Source of the DNA: an uncultured Phascolarctobacterium sp. | GTDB lineage: Bacteria > Bacillota > Negativicutes > Acidaminococcales > Acidaminococcaceae | Length of the DNA: 64,000 bases | Direction of reading: 5' to 3' | NCBI GenBank assembly: GCA_900547415.1 | Contig: URGS01000008.1 | Location: 1-64,000, forward strand | In this document: in pieces, positions 35,839 to 43,600 of the stretch | How the letters are laid out: each line of letters begins with the position of its first letter | Position numbering within the stretch: position 1 is the stretch's first letter | Program-made: the position numbers and the translations under genes | Notes under the pieces: generated by a model | What the model saw: only the letters and a program-made list of their open reading frames with translations | Database searches by the model: none | What the model was told of the DNA's origin: nothing

Positions 35839-36870
35839 TTAAATCCATTGATTTTTAATCATGGTTTCTGCAATCTGCAGAGTGTTGAGAGCTGCACCCT
35901 TACGAATTTGGTCGCCAACTACCCAGAGATTGAAGGTATTAGGATTGGACTCATCACGACGGAGACGACCTACATAGCAATCGTCTTTTTCAGATGTGTA
36001 TAAAGGCATGGGATAAACCTGATTTTGCGGGTCGTCCATGAGCTGCAGACCAGGGAAGCTCTTAATAGCTTCAATCATATCAGCAAGCTCCAAATCATGC
36101 TCAAACTCAATATTTACAGATTCACTATGGCTGCGATATACAGGAACGCGGACAGTAGTAGCTGTAATACCCATCTTTTCATCATGGAAAATCTTCTTGG
36201 TTTCGTTGACCATCTTCATTTCTTCTTTGGAATAAAGATTATCCAGGAAAACATCAATTTGCGGAATCAGGTTAAAGGCAATTGGATAATGCTTTTCAAG
36301 GCTTGCAGAAGGCAGAATCTTGGCTACCATTTCCTTACCTTCACTGAAGGCCTTGCATTGATCAGTCAGCTCGTCAATACCTTCCTTGCCTGCGCCGGAA
36401 ACTGCCTGATAGGTAGAAACTACAATGCGTTTGATTCTTGCAAGGTCGTACAGAGGCTTCAAAGCCATTACCATAATGATGGTGGAGCAGTTAGGGTTAG
36501 CAATAATACCCTTATGCTTTAAGATATCCTCAGGATTAACCTCTGGTACTACCAGCGGAACCTCGGGGTCCATACGGAAGGTGCTGGAGTTGTCAATTAC
36601 AACGGCACCAGCCTTTACTGCATAGGGTGCGAACTCCTTGGATATGCTTCCGCCTGCAAACAGAGCTATGTCGATACCCTCAAAGGAATCCTTAGTAGCT
36701 TCCTGTACAGTGTAGGTTTTGCCCATGAATTCAATTTCCTTGCCAGCACTGCGAGCAGATGCTAAAAGACGCAGCTCAGCGAAGGGAAAATTACGCTCTT
36801 CAATCAGCTTGAGGAATTCGGTACCAACAGCACCGGTAGCACCTAAAATTGCAACATTATATTTTTTCAT
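35839..36870 (-). CDS. asd: Aspartate-semialdehyde dehydrogenase
   Basis: This 343-residue NADP enzyme makes aspartate semialdehyde from aspartyl phosphate. It has the nucleotide loop GATGAVGTEFL, the catalytic Cys in ANPNCSTII, STYQAVSGAG, and the active-site His in VPVYRSHSES. It lies between dapB and lysC, 33 bases after dapB. Confidence 0.97.
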   Translation of the reverse strand: MKKYNVAILGATGAVGTEFLKLIEERNFPFAELRLLASARSAGKEIEFMGKTYTVQEATKDSFEGIDIALFAGGSISKEFAPYAVKAGAVVIDNSSTFRMDPEVPLVVPEVNPEDILKHKGIIANPNCSTIIMVMALKPLYDLARIKRIVVSTYQAVSGAGKEGIDELTDQCKAFSEGKEMVAKILPSASLEKHYPIAFNLIPQIDVFLDNLYSKEEMKMVNETKKIFHDEKMGITATTVRVPVYRSHSESVNIEFEHDLELADMIEAIKSFPGLQLMDDPQNQVYPMPLYTSEKDDCYVGRLRRDESNPNTFNLWVVGDQIRKGAALNTLQIAETMIKNQWI

Positions 36871-36903
36871 ATCAATTCACGCTCTCTATCTCACAATAAT
36901 CAA

Positions 36904-37677
36904 TTACAGAAGCTTATCCAAGCCATAAACAAGACCAGTATAGTCCATAATCTTGCGGCAGCCCAGAGCTACGCCAGGCATATAGCATTCACGGCTTACG
37001 GGATCAGTGCTGATATGCAGTGTTTCACCTTGCCCGCCAAAAATTACCTCTTGAGAAGCAACATAGCCAGGCAGACGTACGCTGTGAATACGCATTCCTT
37101 CGTAGTCGCCGCCACGACAGCCTGCAATAGTCTCGTGCTCATCAGGATGGCCCTGCTTCATAGCCTTGCGGACCTCAGCAATAGCCTTAGCCGTGCTGAT
37201 TGCTGTACCAGAGGGAGCATCAAGCTTATTATCGTGGTGCTTTTCGATAATCTCCACATTTGGGAAATATTTAGCAGCCTCGCAGGCAAGCTTCATCATC
37301 ACAACTGCACCCATTGCGAAGTTAGATGCAATAAGTACTGATGTATTATTGGCCTTAGCCAGCTCGTCTACTTCCTTAAGGTCCTCCTCAGAAAAGCCTG
37401 TAGTACCAACTACTGCATGAACTCCTAAAGGAAGCATAGTGCGCAGATTATCCATAACAACTGCAGGACGGGTAAAATCAACAACAACATCTGGTTGTAC
37501 CTCTTTAATAGCAGCAGCCAAATCTGTACCTACTGTCACTACAGCATCGCCATTGGGTACCTGACCAGTCTTAATATCAACTGCGCCAACTAATTCTAAA
37601 TCAGCTTCGGCAGCAACCTTTTTACATACCTCGCTGCCCATTCTGCCAAGAGCACCGTTAACTAAAACCTTAATCAT
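36904..37677 (-). CDS. dapB: 4-hydroxy-tetrahydrodipicolinate reductase
   Basis: This 257-residue reductase has the NAD(P) loop GALGRMG and the catalytic EKHHDNKLDAPSGTA segment. It reduces the DapA product. It is the first gene after the lysine riboswitch terminator, 38 bases downstream of it. The later pathway genes (dapD/L/F, lysA) are not in the window. Confidence 0.97.
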   Translation of the reverse strand: MIKVLVNGALGRMGSEVCKKVAAEADLELVGAVDIKTGQVPNGDAVVTVGTDLAAAIKEVQPDVVVDFTRPAVVMDNLRTMLPLGVHAVVGTTGFSEEDLKEVDELAKANNTSVLIASNFAMGAVVMMKLACEAAKYFPNVEIIEKHHDNKLDAPSGTAISTAKAIAEVRKAMKQGHPDEHETIAGCRGGDYEGMRIHSVRLPGYVASQEVIFGGQGETLHISTDPVSRECYMPGVALGCRKIMDYTGLVYGLDKLL

Positions 37678-37715
37678 TCTTCTTCACTCCTTGGGACCAA
37701 ATCCTTCTTAATGAT

Positions 37716-37745
37716 AAAAAAACCGTTGAGATGGTATCTCAACGG
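37716..37745 (-). terminator. Lysine riboswitch expression-platform terminator
   Basis: CCGTTGAGAT (minus strand) pairs perfectly with ATCTCAACGG around a 3-base loop and is followed by seven T. It lies 38 bases before dapB and 3' of the aptamer, so it is expected to form when lysine is bound and stop transcription of dapB-asd-lysC-dapA. Confidence 0.93.
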
Positions 37746-37757
37746 TAAACATACATG

Positions 37758-37950
37758 TAATACCAATGTCGAGATAGCCCTCCGCTGCAACTGCAGCGAC
37801 AGTCCGACAGCTATTCGCTGTCAGCCCAGCACAACAGCATGGCTGCTGCTGCACTTCGGCGTAGGCCCTTTCCCCTGCTTCTTCACTCCCGCTCCACAGG
37901 CTACTATTGCTTTCCGCGCCTCTATCTTAATGGTTTAATATTGGTATGAT
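37758..37950 (-). promoter_or_regulatory. Lysine riboswitch (L box)
   Basis: The minus strand carries the conserved L-box elements in order: AGATAGAGGCGCGG, AGTAGCC, GGGAAAGG, CCGAAG, GGGCTGACAGCG, GCTGTCGGACTGTC and GGAGGGCTATCTCG. P1 forms between 37921-37928 and 37771-37778 and is extended by ATACCAAT/ATTGGTAT (about 37758 and 37947). Followed by a terminator and preceded by a consensus promoter, it controls the lysine operon. Confidence 0.96.
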
Positions 37951-37977
37951 TATAGTATCCTAAATAAAGTTTGTCAA
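37949..37977 (-). promoter_or_regulatory. Consensus promoter of the lysine operon
   Basis: TTGACA (37977-37972) and TATAAT (37954-37949), 17 bases apart on the minus strand, match the sigma-A consensus exactly. The transcript starts just before the riboswitch P1 helix. Confidence 0.93.
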
Positions 37978-38086
37978 ATACATTCGTTCATAAAAATTTA
38001 ACTTGCTTTATTTTGTACAGTTTTTACATAATACTTTACTCGCCAAGGCTTTCCATCTAAGTAATCTAGCTTAACCGTTTTATTAT

Positions 38087-38539
38087 TTATTTGCTGGTAC
38101 TGCCAAAACCGCCGCCTCGAACTGCCTTTTCAGATTTGTCATCGTCGTCAGCAAGCAAATAGTTATAGAAGATACCTTGAGCAACACATTCGCCCTTTTT
38201 TAGTAAAATATTTTCCTCGCTCATATTCATCATGGCCAGCATGATGTGCCCCTCATTATCAGGGTTATTATAATAATCAGCATCAATGATGCCTACGTTG
38301 TTTACTAATTGAATTTGCTTTTTCACAGCCATACTGCTGCGAATATGCATACCCAGGTATTCCCCCTCCTGCATATAAGCCTTAATGCCGGTAGGAACAA
38401 GCTTAAATACACCTGGTTCAAGTACTACGTCCTCAGGAACGCAAAAATCATAGCCTGCGCTGAATTTAGTTTTGCGCACTGGCATGGGGAAATCATTATT
38501 AGCATATTTAGAAATCTTTTCAAAGCCACGAAGCTTCAT
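38087..38539 (-). CDS. dut: dUTP diphosphatase
   Basis: This 150-residue trimeric-type dUTPase removes dUTP and yields dUMP. Motifs SAGYDF, RSSMA, GIIDADYYNNPDNEGHI and the C-terminal GGGFGSTSK phosphate loop are all present. ATG 38539 is preceded by AGGAGG; a TTG two codons upstream also lies in frame but is too near the site. It sits alone between the pnp terminator and the lysine promoter; no clear promoter of its own is seen. Confidence 0.94.
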   Translation of the reverse strand: MKLRGFEKISKYANNDFPMPVRKTKFSAGYDFCVPEDVVLEPGVFKLVPTGIKAYMQEGEYLGMHIRSSMAVKKQIQLVNNVGIIDADYYNNPDNEGHIMLAMMNMSEENILLKKGECVAQGIFYNYLLADDDDKSEKAVRGGGFGSTSK

Positions 38540-38576
38540 GGGCAACCTCCTAGTTATCTACGTTCACCTACAATAT

Positions 38577-38604
38577 AAAAAGGCAGAGGACTAGCCTCTG
38601 CCTT
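38577..38604 (-). terminator. Rho-independent terminator after pnp
   Basis: AGGCAGAGG (38581-38589) pairs with CCTCTGCCT (38595-38603); five T follow on the minus strand. It lies about 90 bases after the pnp stop. Confidence 0.88.
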
Positions 38605-38694
38605 AATTTACTAAGCCTTTTGCCAGACACTAGCAGTGAACCATATTAAAAATATCGTCAATACGTACTACTGTCATTCACAGCGGGAAAACAA

Positions 38695-40782
38695 TTATTT
38701 GCTCATACCCTTGGTCAGAACTGCTTTACGGGACAGGTTAATGCGGCCTTTGTTGTCAATTTCAGTTACCTTAACAACAATTTCGTCGCCTACGGAAACA
38801 ACATCTTCAACCTTTTCTACGCGCTCAGTAGACAGTTGAGAAATGTGAACCAGACCTTCCTTGCCAGGCAGAATTTCAACAAATGCACCGAAATTCATCA
38901 GACGGGTAACCTTGCCAGTGTAGATTTTACCAGGCTCAGCTTCAGCAGTGATGCCGTTGATAATATCAATAGCCTTGTTAGCAGCTTCGGTATTAACTGC
39001 AGCGATGAAGATTTTACCGCTGTCATCAATATCGATCTTAGCACCGGTTTCGTCAACAATTTTCTTAATGGTTTTACCGCCAGGTCCGATAACCTTGCTG
39101 ATTTTATCAGGATCAACACTGATGGTGGTAATCTTCGGAGCATAAGGAGACAGCTCTTGACGAGGCTCGCTGATGCATTCCATCATTTTGCCCATGATGA
39201 ATTCGCGGCCGCGTTTAGCTTGTGCCAGTGCTTGAGTGAAGATATCCTTGTTGATACCGTCAATCTTAATATCCATTTGGATTGCGGTAATACCCTTTTC
39301 GGTACCAGCAACCTTGAAGTCCATATCGCCCAGAGCATCCTCCAGACCTTGGATATCAGTCAGTATGGTGAAGTATTCGCCGTCTTTAACCAGGCCCATA
39401 GCAACACCAGCAACAGGTGCTTTAATAGGTACGCCAGCATCCATCAGAGACAGAGTGCTTGCGCATACGCTGCCCATGGAGGAAGAACCATTGGATTCCA
39501 GAACCTCGGATACCAGACGGATTGCATACGGGAACTCTTCTTCAGAAGGAATAACCGGACGCAGAGCACGCTCAGCCAAAGCACCGTGACCAATTTCACG
39601 ACGACCGGGGCTGCGCAGCGGTTTGGTCTCGCCTACAGAATACGGCGGGAAGTTATAGTGATGGATATAACGTTTGGTTTCTTCTGCGCCAAGACCGTCA
39701 AGAATTTGAGCTTCACGGAGCGGAGCCAGAGCCAATACGTTCAGGATTTGAGTTTGACCGCGGGTAAAGAGAGAGCTGCCATGAGGACGAGCCAGCAGAC
39801 CTACCTCGCAGGTTACAGGACGTACTTCGTCCAGTTGACGGCCATCAGGACGGATTTTGTCAACGGAGATGGTACGACGAACAATCTTTTTAACCAGTTT
39901 TTGAGTGATGTAAGCAACATCAGCTGCATTATCAGGATATTTATCCAGGAATACTTCTGCGATTTCAGCTTTAACCTTTGCTACGTTTTCTTCGCGCTCC
40001 AGTTTGTTAGCGTCCATCAGGGCATCTTTCAGCTTTTGAGAGCCGTATTCTTCGATTTCAGCTACCAGCTCAGCAGGAGGAGCATAGTAAGGAACTTCCA
40101 TCTTCTCTTTGCCGATTTCAGCAACGATTTTTTCTTGGAACTCAACCAGCTCTTTGATTACGCCATGACCAAACCAGATTGCGTCCAGCATGGTTTCTTC
40201 GGATACTTCTTGTGCGCCAGCCTCAACCATGAGGATTGCGTCCTTAGTACCTGCAACAGCCAGGTTCAGCTCGCTGATTTTGCTTTGCTCAACAGTAGGG
40301 TTAACAATGAACTGACCATCGATAAGACCTACACGAACGCCTGCAATAGGACCTTCGAAGGGAATATCAGAAATGGACAGTGCGCAGGATGCGCCAATCA
40401 TAGCAGGCATATCAGGTGCATTGTCAGGATCAACAGACACAGCAGTAGCAACGATTTGAACATCGTTGTGATAGCCTTCGGGGAACATAGGACGAATAGG
40501 ACGGTCAATGAGACGGCTGGTCAGGATAGCCTGCTCACTGGGACGACCTTCGCGCTTAATAAAGCCACCGGGAATCTTACCTACGGCATACATTTTTTCT
40601 TCAAAATCTACGGTCAACGGGAAAAAGTCAACGCCCTCACGAGGGGTTTTGGTACCGGTAACAGCTACTACTACTGCAGTGTCACCATAACGAACTAAAA
40701 CAGCGCCATTTGCTTGTTTTGCAATCTTGCCAGCTTCAATAGTAAGAGTTCTGCCGCCAAGATCCATGCTGTAACTATGCAT
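38695..40782 (-). CDS. pnp: Polynucleotide phosphorylase
   Basis: This 695-residue phosphorolytic 3'-5' exoribonuclease has two RNase PH domains, with FFPLTVDF and RPLFPEG-type RPMFPEGY, then a KH domain (VIGPGGKTIKKI, about 560) and a C-terminal S1 domain (TGKVTRLMNFGAFVEI). It degrades mRNA and probably forms part of an RNA degradosome. Full length, AAGGAGG before ATG. A pair of direct repeats lies about 90 bases upstream. Confidence 0.97.
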   Translation of the reverse strand: MHSYSMDLGGRTLTIEAGKIAKQANGAVLVRYGDTAVVVAVTGTKTPREGVDFFPLTVDFEEKMYAVGKIPGGFIKREGRPSEQAILTSRLIDRPIRPMFPEGYHNDVQIVATAVSVDPDNAPDMPAMIGASCALSISDIPFEGPIAGVRVGLIDGQFIVNPTVEQSKISELNLAVAGTKDAILMVEAGAQEVSEETMLDAIWFGHGVIKELVEFQEKIVAEIGKEKMEVPYYAPPAELVAEIEEYGSQKLKDALMDANKLEREENVAKVKAEIAEVFLDKYPDNAADVAYITQKLVKKIVRRTISVDKIRPDGRQLDEVRPVTCEVGLLARPHGSSLFTRGQTQILNVLALAPLREAQILDGLGAEETKRYIHHYNFPPYSVGETKPLRSPGRREIGHGALAERALRPVIPSEEEFPYAIRLVSEVLESNGSSSMGSVCASTLSLMDAGVPIKAPVAGVAMGLVKDGEYFTILTDIQGLEDALGDMDFKVAGTEKGITAIQMDIKIDGINKDIFTQALAQAKRGREFIMGKMMECISEPRQELSPYAPKITTISVDPDKISKVIGPGGKTIKKIVDETGAKIDIDDSGKIFIAAVNTEAANKAIDIINGITAEAEPGKIYTGKVTRLMNFGAFVEILPGKEGLVHISQLSTERVEKVEDVVSVGDEIVVKVTEIDNKGRINLSRKAVLTKGMSK

Positions 40783-40869
40783 GATATTGCCTCCTTAAAT
40801 TTTCAACATTTGGTGTACCCGACTACTATTCGACATAAATTGATAAATTCCTTTTAAATTATCTTTAAA

Positions 40870-40887
40870 ATGTGAACTTTATGTGAA
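40870..40887 (-). promoter_or_regulatory. Direct repeat resembling a PhoP/OmpR-type box upstream of pnp
   Basis: On the minus strand TTCACAT occurs twice with an AAAG spacer, an 11-base period like that of Bacillus PhoP boxes (TTNACA separated by about five bases). It lies 88-105 bases before pnp in an AT-rich leader without an obvious -35. Regulator unknown; could be chance. Confidence 0.3.
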
Positions 40888-40944
40888 TTTTAATCAAAAT
40901 ATATATTTCCGCAGCTTTTTTGTCTAAAAAACAAGTTTTGCAAT

Positions 40945-40983
40945 AAAACCACTGCCTATCAGCATAGGCTGACCAGCAGTTTT
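40945..40983 (-). terminator. Terminator-like hairpin after the zinc-ribbon gene
   Basis: A long hairpin with inner arms GCCTAT/ATAGGC and outer AAAAC-ACTG/CAG-AGTTTT arms lies 24 bases past the stop codon; TTTTATTG follows on the minus strand. Confidence 0.7.
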
Positions 40984-41006
40984 CGCCTATTTCTTAGCTC
41001 AAAATG

Positions 41007-41414
41007 CTACATAAATAAACGTAAAACAAAGACTACTACAGCACCGATGGCTGCAAAAATCAGGAATGTAGGCAGCAGGAAGAAGAACAGAGCCAAAATA
41101 CCGCCTAATATAAGCAGAGTCATCAAAAGACCGCTACCACAGCCAAAGTGATGCACCTTAATGCCGGTGTTGACACGCTGTCCTCTGTAGGTCTCCTGCT
41201 CATAAGAGCCTCTTTCATATTCTCTCTCCTGCTCTCTTTGGTTTTTGGGGGATGCTGAAGATGAACTGCTGCCATCCTCCTCTATGGTAACACCATCAAA
41301 GGTGTCTCGTTCTTGGGGAGTTAAAACCTTAGCGTCTATTTTAAACTGGTAGTGGCAATACGGGCATTCGGCAGTACCAGGACTAACCTCCCGTCCGCAA
41401 AAATCACATTTCAT
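41007..41414 (-). CDS. Zinc-ribbon membrane protein of unknown function
   Basis: This 135-residue protein begins with a zinc ribbon (CDFCG at 3-7 and CPYCH at 17-21), continues with a charged, serine- and glutamate-rich linker (about 40-85), and ends with two closely packed hydrophobic helices (95-133). It is likely anchored in the inner membrane with the zinc ribbon inside. No family name recognised. It lies 51 bases after the 515-residue orphan gene and may be co-transcribed with it. Confidence 0.75.
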   Translation of the reverse strand: MKCDFCGREVSPGTAECPYCHYQFKIDAKVLTPQERDTFDGVTIEEDGSSSSSASPKNQREQEREYERGSYEQETYRGQRVNTGIKVHHFGCGSGLLMTLLILGGILALFFFLLPTFLIFAAIGAVVVFVLRLFM

Positions 41415-41465
41415 AAGTTATCCTCCTTACAAAAGAATCTTACTTAAACTTCAGCTACTGCTCCC

Positions 41466-43013
41466 TTACTGCAATGCCATCAGCAGCAGCCCCTCCTCAT
41501 TGACATAGCGGGGGTCATGGGTTTCAATAGCAAGAACCTCCTTCATGCTCTGACTGGCACGCTTAATAGCATCTATAGGAACAAACTCACAGATTTCTGA
41601 TATTTTTCCTATATCATAGGTATAAACACAGTTCAGCTCTGTGAAGGTGTATAAGGCTGCTGCAGTCCACACCTCAGGCAGTATTGCCTTTTCGCCTGTA
41701 AGGTGCTTGTAGTCGCTCCAAAGAGTTTGCACCAGACGTACGTCCAAAGATGAGAAGGAATAGGAAAGCATAGCCTTTTTCAGCTTATTGCTTACCTTAT
41801 CATCTAATATAGGCTGTGCCTTGTAGCTATTAACCTTGGTTTTATAGTCAAAGCGGTCCATACGAACATAGCGTGAATAAATAGTAATAGCGTGACGCAT
41901 GAAAATCGGAAAATCAGCTACAAATTCATTCCAGCTCAAATCGTTTTCATAGCGCACTGCAACCCAGCTTTTAGCTCTTTCCAGAATATCGTATAAAACC
42001 TTTTTGGAGCTTGGCTTCGTGTAGTGACCGCGAACCACGCTGAGGGTAATGGATTTATTGTAGAACAGATGTCCTAAGAAAAGCATACCCTTATACTCAT
42101 CGATGCTTTCCAAATCCATGAGGATAGCATAATCCTCACCGGTGAGAAAATTACGACAGCGAACAATCCCCTGCTCTATAGGCTCCTCAATGGAGAAAAG
42201 CACCAGCTCCGCCTTAAGCAGCTCCCTGAGCATATCAATAAGAGAGCTGTCCTCAATTTTCACCTTGCCTGCAACAGCAAGCTCATAGTAAACCTGCAGC
42301 GGAGTTTTATAAACATCAAGCATATGGTAATCAAGGATAAAATACTCCCAAAAGCTTTTTTCGAACTCAGCCTTCTGCTCCTCGTCATCAAATTCAGCTA
42401 TGGACATATAGTCGCCAAACATATATCTTGCTCTAGCAATATCCTTTTTATACTTAGCTTCTTTGATAAAGTAATTGCAGACACTGTTAATGGTTTTATC
42501 AACCAGATTGCCAATATTAAAGTAAACCTTTTCCGGCAAATCCTGTGCACTTACTTCATCATAGGCTTCAAAGCCCGGCAAAAAATTACCATCTGCATCA
42601 ATGACAGTAATACTGTCATCCTCAGTATCCATTAAAAGGTCAAGGGCATCAAGAGGAGCTCCTACATTGCTGACCTTTTTCTTTTTGGCCATATACTGGT
42701 AAAAGCCTGATAAATCGTAAATAAAGGTAGTAATACGATTATAATCAGCCTTAAATCCGGAAATGTTGCGGGCACACCAAGCAATGCAGTCCACAATATC
42801 CTCGCCGTTCAAATCACCGATATATGCCTCAGTATGACCTACATAGAGACAAAAGCAGTTGATATTGTCCCAAATGTCCAGCAGTTCCTCGTCCTCTGCA
42901 CCCTCCCAGGTACGGGCACGCAAATAGCCTTCAGCATCACGCTGAGACAGGATTTCATTCCAGCCCGGGTCATGCTCGTAGAAGGCCTCTATTAAATCAA
43001 ATACATTATCCAT
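41466..43013 (-). CDS. Orphan 515-residue protein
   Basis: This acidic, mostly helical, soluble protein has no signal peptide, nucleotide loop or recognisable domain. Visible features are an N-terminal acidic stretch, a KKKKVSN basic patch near 110, a TVIDADGNFLPGFEAYD segment near 135 and a central YAILMDLESIDEYKGM strand region. I could not assign function. It has its own probable promoter at 43043-43069 and is followed by the zinc-ribbon membrane protein gene. Confidence 0.75.
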   Translation of the reverse strand: MDNVFDLIEAFYEHDPGWNEILSQRDAEGYLRARTWEGAEDEELLDIWDNINCFCLYVGHTEAYIGDLNGEDIVDCIAWCARNISGFKADYNRITTFIYDLSGFYQYMAKKKKVSNVGAPLDALDLLMDTEDDSITVIDADGNFLPGFEAYDEVSAQDLPEKVYFNIGNLVDKTINSVCNYFIKEAKYKKDIARARYMFGDYMSIAEFDDEEQKAEFEKSFWEYFILDYHMLDVYKTPLQVYYELAVAGKVKIEDSSLIDMLRELLKAELVLFSIEEPIEQGIVRCRNFLTGEDYAILMDLESIDEYKGMLFLGHLFYNKSITLSVVRGHYTKPSSKKVLYDILERAKSWVAVRYENDLSWNEFVADFPIFMRHAITIYSRYVRMDRFDYKTKVNSYKAQPILDDKVSNKLKKAMLSYSFSSLDVRLVQTLWSDYKHLTGEKAILPEVWTAAALYTFTELNCVYTYDIGKISEICEFVPIDAIKRASQSMKEVLAIETHDPRYVNEEGLLLMALQ

Positions 43014-43042
43014 ATACTACACCATTTCTTTCTTTGTGATTT

Positions 43043-43069
43043 ATTATAACACATCTTTGTGTCAGACAA
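43043..43069 (-). promoter_or_regulatory. Probable promoter of the orphan gene with palindromes
   Basis: TTGTCT (43069-43064) and TATAAT (43048-43043) are 15 bases apart, shorter than ideal. The region holds two palindromes, GACATTTGTC overlapping the -35 and ACACAaagaTGTGT in the spacer, possible operator sites. Confidence 0.5.
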
Positions 43070-43082
43070 ATGTCTTTTTAAC

Positions 43083-43121
43083 AAAAAACACCTTTGACGA
43101 AAGTTACTTCATCAAAGGCGT
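43083..43121 (-). terminator. Rho-independent terminator of the lar operon
   Basis: CGCCTTTGATGAA pairs with TTCGTCAAAGGTG on the minus strand around a short loop, then six T. It lies 10 bases past the larC2 stop. Confidence 0.9.
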
Positions 43122-43130
43122 CTATCGGTA

Positions 43131-43595
43131 TTATAAAGTATTTTCTCTGCAAATTCCAATCACAATTTGATACAATTTCTGCAGTGCAACATCATTTTTA
43201 ACCGCTAACTCACGTAGACTCTCATATTCGGGATAATACTCTGTTTTTCCTTGATTATCGCAGGCTTTTACCAAAGCAGGACCATAGGGGGTATTTACTT
43301 CTATAATTTTACGAGGCAAAACAGTTCTTTCCATAGCTATATGCCTAATGCCTATAGTTGTGGTTTCACGAAAGATAATTTCTTTCAAAGCAGCTGCATG
43401 CTCAGGGGCAGCAATTACTACCAGCTCCCATGCAGGTCTGTTCTTTTTCATATACACAGGCTTGTAGTGTACATCCTTAGCTCCTGCAGCCAGCAGCAGC
43501 TCCATAGTATAGGCTAAAACCTCACCAGAGCAGTCATCAATGTCACTTTCCAGCTTAATAACTATATCATGCTCAGCAGCTACTGCAGTTTTTTT
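43131..43595 (-). CDS. larC: LarC second part (LarC2), reached by -1 frameshift
   Basis: This frame encodes the C-terminal half of the nickel insertase LarC: KLESDIDDCSGEVLAYTMELL, then GAKDVHYKPVYMKKNRP and TTIGIR, all conserved in full LarC proteins. A TAA at 43598-43596 closes this frame at the A run, and no good start codon with a ribosome site precedes the conserved IVIKLESD region, so it must be entered from the upstream frame. A shorter product from ATG 43505 would lack conserved residues. See the frameshift site. Confidence 0.85.
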   Translation of the reverse strand, partial: KKTAVAAEHDIVIKLESDIDDCSGEVLAYTMELLLAAGAKDVHYKPVYMKKNRPAWELVVIAAPEHAAALKEIIFRETTTIGIRHIAMERTVLPRKIIEVNTPYGPALVKACDNQGKTEYYPEYESLRELAVKNDVALQKLYQIVIGICRENTL

Positions 43596-43600
43596 TTAGA
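43580..43600 (-). other. Probable programmed -1 ribosomal frameshift site in larC
   Basis: The message reads TCT AAA AAA AAA CTG CAG TAG in the first frame. The run of nine A (43597-43589) is a classic slippery sequence. A one-base backward slip gives ...AAA ACT GCA GTA GCT GCT GAG, which leads straight into the conserved LarC2 sequence. The two frames overlap only from the A run to TAG, so the slip must be here. Lactobacillus plantarum larC is known to use ribosomal frameshifting. Confidence 0.8.

Noticed and set aside
37711..37938. Open frame on the plus strand between dapB and dut
   Set aside because: It is antisense to the lysine riboswitch and terminator.
38836..40698. A 620-codon open frame on the plus strand
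   Set aside because: It lies antisense to the whole of pnp, has no ribosome site or recognisable domain, and is a typical shadow of a codon-biased gene.
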